The notes: a model not told the origin generated them from the sequence alone. A DNA stretch of 64,000 nucleotides from Agrostemma githago (GCA_958450325.1 OY288256.1:9751057-9815056), one strand, 5' to 3'; positions 33,487-45,450 are shown, numbered from the stretch's first letter. Program-made: numbers and translations.

Positions 33487-35593
33487 TTCAAGGATACCTA
33501 CTTGGGCCCCTGCAACCCGAAATTGAGTTTCGTCACTCCAGTATTTGAAGCTGTCCAGACGGGTCTTTACCAGCCCACTATAACTTATCCTGAGGTCAAT
33601 TTCATCCCAGATGATATTTTCACTCTCATCCAGGCTGAATCAAAAGAAGATTCGAACCAAGCTGAGCCCATGCTGGGGCTCTTGTTCGGGGAAAGCAAGA
33701 TAATTCCTACCCCTAAGGAGGAATTAGTCAACCTGATCCTCCATAGCAACAAGTTCAATCCAACCAAGCTGATCTCTAAAGTAGGCGCTGACACCGGAAA
33801 GCGGGCTTGGAGGAAGACGATCAAATGGACCGACAGCGAGGGCCGAGTCTACAAGCTCACTACCGGCGAAGGAGACATGCAAGACGACGAGACCGAATCC
33901 GAGTCAGAGTCAGAGTCGGAGTCTGAGTCTAAGTCTAGAGGGTCCAGTACTAGGGTCGAGTCTGTAACCCCTTTTCCTTCGATCATTCCTCTGGGAGCCT
34001 CGGAGTCTGTCCCGAGAGCACTCCCCATACCGCCTCTGACCAGCGATCAGATGGCAGCTCTCTTCGAGCTATTTTCAAAACTTTCTATCAATAATAACGA
34101 TAACCGTTCTGCTTACGACTTGTCTTATTTTCAAAACATTTTCAAAAACTTTACTTGCAATGACATTGAGAAACCCGACGAACAGGTACCACTACCTCAG
34201 CATCTAGTCGAGCAACTTGAACAAAGGGAGTCCCGAGATCCGGTGATCGAAGAAACCGATTCCATCAATGTAGGAACCCCTTTAGAGCCTCAGATGCTTA
34301 AGTTAGGTTTATCCCTAGACCCCGAGGAGAAGCAACAATTTACGGAGCTCCTCCACGAATTCAAAGACGTCTTCGCATGGTCCTACAAGGACATGCCGGG
34401 AATAGACCGGGAGATAGCCGAACACCGTATACCCATCAAAGACGGGTGTAAGCCGGTAAAACAAAAACTCCGAAGAATGAGGCCCGAATGGTCTCTCAAA
34501 GTCAAAGAAGAAGTCGACAAGCAATTCAAAGCGGACTTTATCCAAGTGTCTGAATATCCAGACTGGGTCGCAAATATCGTGCCGGTACCCAAGAAAGACG
34601 GAAAGGTACGAGTTTGTGTAGATTTCCGAGACCTTAATAAGGCCAGCCCAAAAGACGATTTTCCGTTGCCACACATCGACATACTGGTGGACAACACGGC
34701 CGACCATGCCCTTCTATCTTTTATGGACGGGTATGCCGGATACAATCAGATCAAAATGGCAAAAGAAGACATGAGTAAGACCACCTTCACTACACCTTGG
34801 GGGACTTACTATTACACTGTTATGCCATTTGGGCTTATCAACGCCGGTGCCACTTATCAACGGACCGCCACTACCTTATTACATGACATGATGCACAAGG
34901 AAGTGGAAGTCTACGTGGACGATATGATAGTCAAGTCCAAAGAACGAAGCGGGCATATTCCGGCCCTTAGGAAGTTCTTCACCCGACTACGCAAGTATAA
35001 CATGAGACTGAATCCTCAAAAAGCAGCTTTGGGGTAACATCGGGTAAACTATTGGGCCATATCGTCAGCCAGCGCGGCATCGAGGTTGACCCAGCCAAAA
35101 TCAAGGCCATTACCGAGATGCGGCCACCTAAAACCGAAAAGGAGATTAGGGGGTTTCTCGGGAAAGTCCAATATATCAGCAGATTCATTTCGAAGCTAAC
35201 CATGGTATGTGAGCCCATTTTCAAAAAACTGAAGATAGGGGAACGGGTACTATGGGACGACAAATGTCAAACAGCTTTCGATAAAATCAAAGAGATTCTG
35301 TCATCTCCGCCGGTATTAATGCCACCTCAACACGGTTTGCCTTTGTCGTTATACTTGACAACGACTGAGACAGCCATGGGGGCTATGCTAGCCCAGACAG
35401 TCGACTCAGAAGAACGAGCTATTTACTACATCAGTAAAAAGTTCCTCGAATACGAATGCAAGTACACGATGCTCGAAAAGACGTGTCTAGCTCTAGTTTG
35501 GGCCACTAAAAAGCTCCGACACTATATGCTTAGCCACGAAGTGCACGTACTATCAAGAATGGATCCAATTAAGTATCTGTTCGAAAAGCCCAT
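33487..35593 (+). pseudogene. pol: Tat copy A RT and first RNase H, cut by CACTA
   Basis: This part reads on after the 16-bp deletion. A Ser/Glu repeat linker (33895-33940) precedes the RT, which shows VRVCVDFRDLNKASPKDDFP, SFMDGYAGYNQI, catalytic YVDD and NPQK. One base is missing near 35023, so the frame ends at 35037 and resumes in another frame at about 35052 (LGHIVSQRGIEVDPAKI). The first, retrovirus-like RNase H continues (LSLYLTTTETAMGAMLAQ, MLEKTCLALVWATKKLRHYM) until the CACTA element enters at 35594 within the codons for EKPIL. Confidence 0.9.
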
Positions 35594-35609
35594 CACTACT
35601 ACAAAATTA

Positions 35610-35790
35610 GTCATAAACATGACCTAATAGACATAGGTTAAAAGAAAAACCCACATCTATTTTTAATAGACATAGGTTATTTAAAAACCTATGTATATAA
35701 TAGAGAATGTACATAGGTCAAATTAAAATCCATGTCTATAAATTATAGACATAGGTCAAAATAAAACCTATGTCTACAATATATAATAAT
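35610..35790. repeat. CACTA left subterminal repeats
   Basis: Repeated TAGACATAGGT, TACATAGGT and their complements (ACCTATGTCTA) in both orientations. In CACTA elements such arrays are binding sites for the element's own DNA-binding protein. Confidence 0.8.
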
Positions 35791-35827
35791 TAAGTTTTAA
35801 TAATGAGATATGTCATTACGTTGGTGG

Positions 35828-35880
35828 TGGTGCAATGGTTTAGTCCTTTGTCATTTAAACAAATGGTGGGGGTTCGATCC
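35828..35880 (+). mobile_element. Possible tRNA-derived SINE head inside CACTA
   Basis: TGGTGCAATGG (35828-35838) is a perfect pol III A box. GGTTCGATCC (35871-35880) is a close B box with tRNA-like spacing. The flanking ends were not defined, and a decayed tRNA gene is the alternative. Confidence 0.4.
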
Positions 35881-36140
35881 TTGTTACTCGAACCCGGGTC
35901 ATTTGCATCAAATATTGATCACATAACCAACCTCACAACCTCATACTTGATGCATTATATCAATGAAAGAATAGTCTTATACTTTTTAATTAAACAATTT
36001 ATCAAAACTTTCATTCTTTTTCTCATAGATTTTAACTACACTTTACAAATATTTGATTTAATATTTTGTTAGATATGGTAATTGTTTTATTTAATTTTGT
36101 AATGATTTTAATAATCATGTCATAAAAATATGATTTAAAA

Positions 36141-36159
36141 TAAATAAATAAATAAATAA

Positions 36160-36194
<35 letters not shown>
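36141..36194. repeat. (AAAT)n and (TA)n microsatellites
   Basis: An AAAT run (36141-36163) followed by a TA run (36164-36194) inside the CACTA element. Confidence 0.9.
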
Positions 36195-36197
<3 letters not shown>

Positions 36198-36810
36198 ATA
36201 TACGGAGTATTTTTCAAACAATTGGAGAAATAAATAAATATTTTTATGGTTGCTATGGAGTATTAAAGAATATTTAATCAAAATTTTATATTAATTGGAT
36301 TATGACCATAAATATTTAAGTTAAAATTGGATATGTCATTTAGGATCATTTTCGGGTCGCACGACTCGCATTGTTTTTTTATAGATGTCGTTGTTAAAAA
36401 AATATTGTGCCCCCCTACCGAGGAAATCCTAGGTCCGCCACTGTGTAGTATATTGAAATAAGACTAATAACCTTGTGCCCCCGATCTATTACTCCTACAC
36501 TAATAAACCCTAAAATTACTCATACTTCCTCCAAAATTCTTCAGGCAGCCTCGTTAGTCGTTCCCCATCATTAAACTTTTTTTTTTCTGGGTTTCATTCA
36601 ATCATTCAACACCCTTCTATCATCTTCATTTCCCGATTTCCCTAATTTATTCCTCATCCAACTGATCTCCACTCCATCCTCAATCAACAACACTGTCGCC
36701 ACGCTCGTCGCATCATCAACCTCTGCTGACGCCACCCACCAATAACCACAACTGTCTACATTTCCCATCACACCTTCCTTCTCATTTCTCCGACCTTACT
36801 CTCTTCATCA

Positions 36811-37122
36811 ATGGCGAAAACCCTAATTTCGTCATCGCCATTCACAGGAACACTTCTCCCTTCGAAAAACCTCTACTCTCTACCTCGCCGAAGTAAATTA
36901 CTAAGAACGACGAGAGTTAATTTCAGCTTACAGCAAATTCCTCTGATTTTTCAGCAATCGATTGATGTCGATTTGAGCTCGGTGTTCGGTAGATCTGAAG
37001 GATTGTTGTATACGGTTGCTGATGCGGTGGTCGCCGCCACACGTGACGCCGCTGGTGCAGCTCCTGCTAAGAGTGGCGGATGGTTCGGTTTCATCTCAGA
37101 CGCCATGGAAGTCGTCTTGAAG
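36811..37122 (+). pseudogene. Captured ALBINO3-like exon 1 (plastid transit peptide and start)
   Basis: ALB3 inserts light-harvesting proteins into the thylakoid membrane (Oxa1/YidC family). This exon starts at ATG (MAKTLISSSPFTG, a Ser-rich plastid transit peptide) and ends KSGGWFGFISDAMEVVLK followed by a GTGAGG donor. The order SLLYTVADA-like segment, then SGGWFGFISDAME, fits the N-terminal region of plant ALB3 from memory. Upstream (36500-36810) is pyrimidine-rich DNA that looks like the gene's own 5' leader. The frame is intact, but the downstream gene is broken, so this is a transposon-carried fragment. Confidence 0.8.
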
Positions 37123-37284
37123 GTGAGGAGCTCCTTCATTTCGTTTAGTTTAGTTTTCTTACGGTTTTCGTAATTTGCGAGTGTGATTTTGAAAAATTGC
37201 GTACAATTGTTTTAGTGATTTCGTTTGATTTTTATTAGTGAATTTGTTTGCTGTTTGTTGATTATTATAGTAATTACCTGTTGT

Positions 37285-38035
37285 TTAGTAATATATGATT
37301 GTTGTTTCGTGTTTATTATTAGTTTCCGACGCCATGGAAGGCTTGTTGAAGGTTATACGGTTTTTCTAATTATGCGATGACATTTCGATAAATATCCGAA
37401 GATTATCACAGTAATCTGTAATTCATTGTTGTTTAGTAATATATGATTGTTGTTTCGTGGTTATTATTCGTTCCGACGCCATGGAAGGCGTGTTGAAGGT
37501 GATTAGGAGTTGCTTTGCTTTGTTGAGTTGTATACGGTTTTTCTATCTAGGCGATGAAGATTTTGAAAAATGTACGAAGATTATCGCAATAATTCAGTAT
37601 TTCGTTATGGGGTGGAATGTATTTGTTGTTTATTGATTTGATTGATTTCTCGTACTTCGTTTTAGTGATTTCTATGCTTGTTTTAGAATATGTGAGCGAG
37701 ATTTTCGAAAATTGCTGGTAGTTCATTAGAACAGAGGTTAATTTATACGAGTATTATTACAGATCTACTGTCATTTAGCGTGTTTAATAGGGATATATCT
37801 GCTGTTGATCGATTTAGCTGCCGGAAATCTGGTGCAGTGTTTAATTGATTAGTGTTTGAAAGCTGGAGTAGTTCATTATTGATCTACTGTAATTTATACG
37901 AGTATTACAGATTTACTGTAATGTAGTGTGTTTACTGTTTAATAGGAATATATGTGTTGCTGTTGTTGATTGATTTAGCAGCCGGAAATCTGGTGCGGTA
38001 TTTGAAGGCTAGTTCAGTTATTGATCTACTGGAAT
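37285..38035 (+). repeat. Tandem duplications in the captured ALB3-like intron
   Basis: A unit of roughly 150-180 bp beginning 'gtttagtaatatatgattg' occurs at ~37285 and ~37433. Each copy carries a duplicate of the exon 1 end (CGACGCCATGGAAGG...TTGAAGG). A second duplicated unit follows, with 'gccggaaatctggtgc' at ~37820 and ~37981 and 'attgatctactg' in each copy. The duplications arose after or around capture. Confidence 0.75.
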
Positions 38036-38721
38036 CGATTTATATAGAGTAGCATTCTTGTAGTTTGTGTGGTTATTTGTTGAAGGAGATGGAAGAAGGT
38101 TAAACTAGTAGTCCGTATTTAGGATCTTTTCACACCATTGTAGGTCGAAGATCATGCTAGATTGCTAGTACTTTGAATAGATTTGAAGCTTAATATTAGG
38201 TGTGTGGATAGTGTCAATAAACTAGTATAATCTACTCCGAGAATAGGTATCTTATTATATAGTGTTATTTTAATCGTGTATCGTATTGTGATATTGAACT
38301 AATACTCTTGCTAATGGTGATTGTCGAAGGAAATGTAAGAATATTATGATAGTGTATAGGATGTTCTTGTGCCATTGTAGGTCGAAGATTATGCCAGTGC
38401 TTCGAATCACGGTTGTTAGAATCGTGATTCGGAGTGTAGTATCGCATGTTCATACGATCCAAAATACGACTAGATATGAATCGTCATAGGATCGTTTTAG
38501 TGCGATCTTAAATAGTTATGCTTGCTTTAACTCATTCATAAAAATTATATATTTATATGATGCATTTCACAAGAAAATAATGTCAGTATTTACTTGTTTA
38601 CTGTTTCCGACGTACTTGGTGAGTTTGTGATGAATCCTTTGGATACAGCTCAAATTCAAACGACTTCACATAGCATATTCATATGGATTTATTAGATTTA
38701 TATTTTCCCTCCACGGATCAG

Positions 38722-38900
38722 ATTTTGAAGGATGGGCTTTCATCATCTGTACACGTGCCTTATTCATATGGATTTGCGATCATATTACTCACTGTCATCA
38801 TCTAAGTTGCTCAGTATGTTTGTAGGTTGAATCCACATTGGCAATGCAGAATCTTCAACCGAAGATCAAAGCCATACAAGAAAGATATGCAGGAAATCAG
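38722..38900 (+). pseudogene. Captured ALBINO3-like exons 2 and 3, broken
   Basis: After an AG acceptor, 38722-38802 reads ILKDGLSSSVHVPYSYGFAI then ILLTVII and meets TAA 38803-38805. The rest of the normal exon 2 (the short VKAAT...TKQQ part) is missing. 38826-38900 then reads VESTLAMQNLQPKIKAIQER followed by YAGNQ and a GTAAGC donor. Both are strong matches to the start of the ALB3/Oxa1 membrane domain. The later membrane segments are absent, so the gene cannot give a working insertase. Confidence 0.85.
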
Positions 38901-40465
38901 GTAAGCAGCATTTGGTAAATCGTATCGCTTCTAAGGTAACTTCCCCTCCTCTCCTAAAACAGGTGAACAAAAAGGGTGAACCTCGTACAAGTATTTTCCT
39001 AATCCTAAAAGGAAAGATGAAATCTGATTATATTATGCTAAATAAATATAGGGTCTTCTTCTACTTCTACTTGTACTCTTGGAGGGAACACACACCAACC
39101 AACCAAGTACCACTACTACAACACAATTACGAGTAATAAACCTTACAAATCCCCAATTACTCAACCAAACTTTCAATTAGGGTTCATCTTTCCTCTTTAA
39201 TTTACCCTTTTCCCAATTCACACTACATATAAATATACAATCATACAATGCCGCAACTTTGAATCTTTCTTCGCTTCCATTCAATTTTTGGTATGTTTTC
39301 TCTCCCCATTCTTCAACTCCCATTTATCCCTAATTCATGCGCATATCTTTATGTATAGCTTTCTTACACTCTAAATTCTCTGATTTATATCTATGTGTGT
39401 CAAAATATAGAGTCGGCTGATTCCAATTTTTATGCTGCAGGTTTTAATTTCAAGACGCTTGCTGTTTATATAATTTTTACTGCTGTCTTGGACAATTAGG
39501 GTTTCCTCTAGGTTAATTTTAATCTTAGGTATGTTTCTACTCCTTGACTGATTCATTGATTGATTTCTACGGTTTTATTACATTATGATATTAGCTAGCT
39601 TCATTAGTGGATGTATATGTTGTTGCGTTGCTTATAAATTTGAATTCGTGTCATCTTTGTGAATTTGAATTCGTGTAGGCCTCCTTCCTTCCTATATATT
39701 CTTATTCTGCCCTTTGCCTCTTTTATCTTTCTCCCCAGTCGTAGGCCTAGGCCACTCTCTTCCCTTCTTCTTAGCTCTCTTGTTTCTTGTCTTAATCTTC
39801 TGTTATTATTATATATGCTGCTAGTAACAGTTTTATCAAAGTTTGAATCTATTTTGAAGCCTGGTTGATTATGATAATGGAGGACATACCATATCATTGT
39901 GATATAAGTCTTGCTAAATACTAATCACAAGGCAAAAGTGAGAGACGAGCTATCGTTTCAGTCGTCATTATCAAATTGACGATTCGATTGTTGACTCGCC
40001 CACATTCTTTCTTTTATAGTATAGGAGCATAAATGATGGTTTTGCAAAAATTTGAAACGAATGGAGATAAAACTGTTTCCTTGTGGAAGATTTATTCTTG
40101 CTGATATGCTTGCTCTTACAATACAACTACATTTCCGTTATCCGATTTGTATGCAGCTTAAATAAATGAGATGGGGATGCTTAGGTTGTCCCAAACAGTA
40201 ATCCTGACTCAAGTGATGATGGGAGATCGAAATCTGGATTAATGATGGATCACATTCCAAAAGACAATACATACATAAAAAAAAAATTGATTCACAAAGA
40301 TGACACGAATTCAAACAGCGTCAAAGGTATGATTGTCTTCTACAGCGACTTACTGTAAATTTCAAACAGCGTAAATGTGATCTCCTGTAATCCAGTGGTT
40401 TTAGGATGTGGTACAGGCATTTAGCAAGGAAGATAAAGCACGTCTTCTACAGGCTATAGTGTGGT
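38901..40465 (+). other. CACTA interior, no recognised gene
   Basis: It contains stretches that look like 5' leaders and short introns (39180-39540: pyrimidine-rich, ATG-poor, with several GT and AG borders), but I recognise no protein. A transposase is not visible. Confidence 0.4.
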
Positions 40466-40741
40466 TTTCACCCGGGTAACACAGAATGTGGCTACTACAT
40501 AATGAAGTACATGACCGACTTAATCACTTCTTCTAATTTGAAGGGAACTATTGATAAGGTAATAAGACTTCGAGCACATACACATTCTCTCTATGTTATA
40601 ATCAAAGTATTTATGTTGTTGAAGTATTCGCTTTCAATTATATTGAAATTGTTGCAGCTATTCAAAGTACTTGCCATGTATTCACAAGAAGACATCGATG
40701 AGGTTCGCGATTTGTGGGCTAACTATTATCTTCAAAATTAG
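40466..40741 (+). pseudogene. Ulp1-like (C48) peptidase C-terminal fragment, two exons
   Basis: The first piece (40466-40558) reads FHPGNTECGYYIMKYMTDLI and ends at a GTAATA donor. After a 99-bp intron with a TTGTTGCAG acceptor, 40658-40741 reads LFKVLAMYSQEDIDEVRDLW then ANYYLQN and a stop. The ECGYY block (catalytic Cys) and the EIDEVR..WA tail are the C-terminal signature of Ulp1-type SUMO-peptidase domains that ride in many plant CACTA and MULE elements. The N-terminal part with catalytic His and Asp is not visible, so it is a remnant. Confidence 0.65.
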
Positions 40742-41018
40742 AAGTATGAGACATGCATGTAGTATTCAATGTATTAGCTAAAAAGATTGGTTGTAGTAGG
40801 AAGAGATTTTATTATTGGTACATCGCGTACTTGTGTAGTTTTTTTATCTTAGCTACTTATTTGTTTGGGATGATGACTACTTTTATGAAATATGGAACGT
40901 TTGATCGTCCAATTGGGTGTTGTATGATTTGTGAGATTTATTTTGGTTTCGTTTGGATTGCAGTTTCTTATAAATAATATGGAAAGCATTAATAATTGAT
41001 ATCATTTTCGGACTGATT

Positions 41019-41383
41019 ACTATGACAATAAACATGGGGCAGACAAAAAACCCATGTCTGTACTATGACAATAAACATGGGGCAAACAAATAACCCATGT
41101 CTGTACTGTGACAATAAACATAGGGCGAACAAAAATCCATGTCTATATCTATAATAGACATAGGGCGGGGAAAAAACCCATGTCTATAGTTTTTATAGAC
41201 ATGGGTTAATTGTATAAAGACATGGGTTAATGGATAAACCTATGTCTATGTTTTAGATAGACATAGGACATACGACCCATGTCTAATTATTGGACAATAG
41301 ATGTCACTCAACTTAACATGGGTCGCGAAACCCATGTCTATTAGTTAAAACGACCCATGTCTATGTCATGTTTTGTAATAGTG
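41019..41383. repeat. CACTA right subterminal repeats
   Basis: Three tandem ~43-bp units ('tgacaataaacatggggc ... acccatgtctgta') at 41019-41150 are followed by dense ACCCATGTCTA / TAGACATGGGT words in both orientations up to the terminus. Confidence 0.85.
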
Positions 41384-43334
41384 CATCCTCAACGACAGGA
41401 TATCTAGATGGACTTTAATGCTAGCTGAGTTTGACCTCAAGTTCGTACCGTTAAAAGCCATCAAAGGCCGGGTAGTAGCTGAGTTCCTTGCCGATAGTCC
41501 GGTATCTGAAGAGGGACACACCGATACTTGGGCCTTCCCTGACGAAGATATATTCCATACCGACACAGAGACATGGGATCTATATTTTGATGGGGCATCC
41601 AATTTTCGAGGATTTGGTGTCGGGATTTTGCTGATCTCACCACAAGGAGAGCATACCCCGTTATCCATCAAGCTGGACTTCGACGTGACTAATAACGCAG
41701 CCGAATACGAAGCATGCATTCACGGGTTGCAAGCCGCCGCTGATCTAGGAGTAACGAACCTCCGGGTCCACGGTGACTCATCATTAGTCATTAATCAAGC
41801 ACTCCAGAAATGGAAAACTCAGAACGCAAATCTCGTAGCTTACCAAGTGCGAGTAAGGGTTCTCGAAAAGCAGTTTCAAAAGGTGGAATACATTTATCTG
41901 CCCCGGGAAGAAAACCAGTTTGCAGATGCACTATCCAAATTAGCATCTTTACTGAACATCCCGGAACATCTGACTAGCATGCCGATTTGCGTCGAAAGAC
42001 GGTCCGAGCCGGCATATATCAACGCTATCCAAGACATCGAAATAACCGACCCAGAACCTTGGTACCAGGCTGTTCTTACCTACTTGACGTCGGGAGAATA
42101 TCCTCCGGGATCTGAAAACTGGGCCAAGAAAGCCCTACGAAGATGGGCCACTCAGTTCATCCGCACGGACGATGGACAGTTGTACAAAAAGACAGCACAG
42201 GGGGCTTTACTCCTATGCATCGACAAAACGCAAGCCGAAAAGATCATGGCCGAGGTACACGATGGCGAGAACGGTCCGCATATGAATGCCCATATGCTAG
42301 CTCGGAAAATCGCAAGACTCGGGTATTACTGGAACAGCATGGAAACCGACTGTCAGTTATACGTCAAGCACTGTCACAACTGTCAGATTTTCGGCAATGT
42401 CCAACATATGCCGTCATCCCTATTATATACGATGACATCACCATGGCCATTCTCAACATGGGGAATTGATATAATCGGGAAAGTGAACCCTTCCGGGACG
42501 GGAGGTCACTGCTTCATTCTAGTGGCTATTGACTATTTTACTAAATGGGTCGAAGCCGAGTCATATCGTGTCTTGAACGCCAAGCACGTTGCAAAGTTTA
42601 TCCAAGATAAAATTATATGCCGATACGGGATCCCGCACGAATTCATAAGCGATCACGGGACCCATTTCCAAGCTGAAACCGCTACTTTGCTAGCAAAATA
42701 TAAAATTCAAAGGCATACGTCATCGCCTTACCGTCCCCAAACAAATGGAGCGGTAGAGGCAGCAAATAAAACCATTGTCACCATACTTAAAAAGATGGCT
42801 GATAATTACCGGGATTGGCCCGATAAAATCCCTTTTGCCTTATGGGGATACCGGACCTCAATCCGCACTGCAACTGGAGCAACTCCATACTATCTGACAT
42901 ACGGGATGGAGGCGGTCCAGCCCGTCGAGCTTGAGGTACCATCTTTAAGGATTTTACTCGAAAGTCAAGTACCTGAAGCAGATTGGGCTCAAGCCCGGTA
43001 CGACTCGTTGATTCTTTTAGGCGAACGACGATCTCGAGCCCTTTACAACATCCAGATATATCAGAAAAGGATAAAACGGGCTTTCAACAAAAGGGTTAGG
43101 CCCAGAAACATCAAAGAGGGCAATCTAGTCTTAAAATCTGTCCGGGCTTTGCTACCAGTCGACCCAAGGGGAAAATTCAAACCTAATTGGGCCGGACCAT
43201 ATCTAGTAAAGAAGGTTTTATCAGGAGGAGCCGTAATGCTGACAGACTTGGATGAGAACGAATTCGTCAACCCAACCAACTTGGACCAGTTAAAGCGCTA
43301 CTACCCCTATCCTTATCTCAATGTCATTTGCTAA
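41384..43334 (+). pseudogene. pol: Tat copy A second RNase H and integrase
   Basis: This is the remainder of pol right of the CACTA element, continuous from 41418 to TAA 43332-43334. It holds a second, archaeal-type RNase H (WDLYFDGASNFRGFGVGILL, NNAAEYEACIHGLQAA, VHGDSSLVINQ), a hallmark of Tat elements. The integrase follows: HHCC finger (HMNAHMLARKIARLGYYW, HCHNCQ), DDE core (WGIDIIGKVNP, FISDHGTHF, NGAVEAANKTI) and a C-terminal domain ending WAGPYLVKKVLSGGAVMLTD. This half is undamaged but separated from its upstream reading frame by 5.8 kb. Confidence 0.9.
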
Positions 43335-43664
43335 AAAGTTTATCTTTTTTATACAAAATTTTCAAAAATTAAGCAAGTCAATAAGTTAGGATTAATGATC
43401 CTACTGTCGCACGTCTCGAACTAATATTCTTGATGTATTTCAAAAATTGCAAAAATCTATGTCTGAACTACGGTCGGTTTGATTCCACTAATCGTGGATA
43501 CGTAGACAACCCCTCAAAAGGGTACAACCACTGCAATAACGAAAAGACAGGAACGGTTTTCACTAATATGTCTTTTATTATTTCAAAAAAATGCCTCACG
43601 CAAAAATAAATCACAAAAATCACACAAAAATAGTAGTAATACTTAAATAATAAAATTTAGGAGA

Positions 43665-45450
43665 CTACTCGTGCATTTTTCCCTTCCCCTTATCTTTCGG
43701 GTCACGCGGATCCCGAGGCCGGCGAGGCGGGGGAGAACGTTCCCTAATCACGAGTGGAACTTCCTTTGCTCGAACCCGTTTCTTCGACTTCGGCTTCTCC
43801 GCCCTCTGCACCGGTTCGATCCGAGCCCGGATGCGCTCGGGTAGTCTATCCCGAGGACCAAGTCGGTCCTTAGCTGCCAGTCTTGGACCAAGTCTCCTTT
43901 CTAAGTCCGTCTGGGGGCCCGTCTTCCCCCATGTACTTTTAGAGCTGGACCCTTTAGTCAAAGTCTTGGTCTTCCCCTTTTGGCCTGACATCAATCGGAC
44001 CATCGTAGCCGGGGTATCGCCATCGTTAAAAAAGCCTCGATTATCCTTAACCTGTTCTCGGCGCAGCAAGTCAAAGGCTTCATTGGTCTTTAAAGCAGCA
44101 CGGGCTTTAGCAGAATCGGCCTGGGTCCACTTCGTGTAGGAATCCGATACCCAGATCGAGGGAGAAGCTTTAGAAACGGGCCAAGTGTGCCGGGTATACC
44201 ATCTTTGCGCCCAAATGTCACACATCACATCCGTTAGCTGAGTAGATTCACTCACGACCGCTTCAATCTCCGGGATTCTCTGGGCCCGACCATATTGCCT
44301 AAGTATGCGATCGGGATAAAGGTGAATCGTCTGCCTAAAAGATAGGATTAGTTGATAACGAGCCCTATCTCGCAACTCTAATCCGGTCCAGGCATAAATA
44401 GGCCACCAAGGTACGGTCCAACGGATCAATGGGCCTCCATGGAAGGATAGCAGCTCGTCCCAGAATTTTTGGGTAGTAAGGCGAGAAAAGTCAACAGTCC
44501 GTCTTCTTGTCATCACCTGATTTGGGCGATATCGGCTTACGTCTAGAGGAGGATCCATGATCGATAACCTCTCAAAAAGCCATAGCTGAAAAGTCAAAAT
44601 TGCAAAAAAAAGTCAATGTCGATTTTCGAAAAAAAAAAAAAAGAAAAAAAGAAAAAAATCGCAAAATCGCAAAAAACGGGAAAAAACCGAGAAAATCGAA
44701 AAGAGCCGCGAAAACCGCCGCGAAAACCGCGCAGAAATCGAAGACCCGAAAACTCGGAAATTGCAAAAAAAATCAAAAATTGCGAAAATCAAGAAAAAAT
44801 CAGCCTACCTGTAGAAGACGGGTGCTACCAGACAGCTTGATCGATGGGTCCCTCTTACGATTATCTAAGCCTTGGATAATCTCCCCGGTAATCAGCCAGG
44901 CTGGGCTGTGTTCGGTCTCCATTTGATCCGCTACAGAAAGAAGTCTGACATGGCCTATACAGGATAGCCAATCCAGATGACCCTCGAAAGCATAGACATG
45001 GAGCATACAAAAAGTGAAGGCCCTACGGCTATATACCGGCCTGACCCGAACGTCATCTTGATTCATAAATTTTTCAGCCAGGTCAATCAAGGTAACTGTA
45101 TTTCCTTCTAGCATGCGGGATACCTCCATATGAGAAAGCCCTAGAAATTCTCTCAATTTCCTCCTTGGATCACGAACTGAAAAGGGGATAGCAGGACGGA
45201 GAATAGAATTCCACCCTCCTACAGCAACTTTTTCCTCAGGAATAGGACAAACTTCACCTCGAGGAAACCTAAAAACGTGATAGGTATCGTCCCAATAAGA
45301 TAGGCAAGCATCCAAAAAGTGACGATCCACTTGCATCTGACGGATTCTGGATAACTGGGTAACGCCGTTTTGGTTCAGAATAACCTTGTCAGCATCTCTG
45401 AAAATTCGGGACCAATCTTGCAGCATTCCGACTAATCGATCGATTCCCAT
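43665..45450 (-). CDS. Antisense two-exon ORF of Tat copy A (plant-mobile-domain-like)
   Basis: Read on the minus strand: exon 1 45450-44809 (214 aa), intron 44808-44586 (GTAGGC...TTTTCAG), exon 2 44585-43665 (306 aa). Both exons join in phase 0 to give ~520 aa. The N-terminal half (FLDACLSYWDDTYHVFRFPR then GEVCPIPEE, then FLGLSHMEV) resembles the plant mobile domain pattern. The C-terminal third is basic and Pro/Arg-rich (KPKSKKRVRAKE, SPPPRRPRDPRD) and could bind nucleic acid or act as a nuclear signal. Genes in this antisense position are known in Tat elements (for example Grande); their function is unknown. The frame is fully open here although gag-pol is broken. It converges on pol with a 330-bp gap. 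Confidence 0.75.

Larger units (their letters stand above)
35594..41383. mobile_element. Non-autonomous CACTA element with gene cargo, 5790 bp
   Basis: Termini are CACTACTACAAAA and TTTTGTAATAGTG (inverted, one mismatch). CAT flanks both ends (35591-35593 and 41384-41386), the 3-bp duplication of CACTA/En-Spm insertion. Dropping the element and one CAT gives a sequence collinear with the uninterrupted copy C near 59524. Subterminal arrays of TAGACATAGG / ACCCATGTCTA occupy both ends. No TNP2-type transposase was recognised. The cargo includes an ALBINO3-like gene fragment (36811-38900) and a Ulp1-like peptidase fragment (40466-40741). The left part holds a SINE-like head and AT repeats. Confidence 0.9.

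Noticed and set aside
40753..40977. Frame of 74 aa with hydrophobic segments in the CACTA element
   Set aside because: It follows the peptidase stop codon and looks like 3' UTR. There is no family match.
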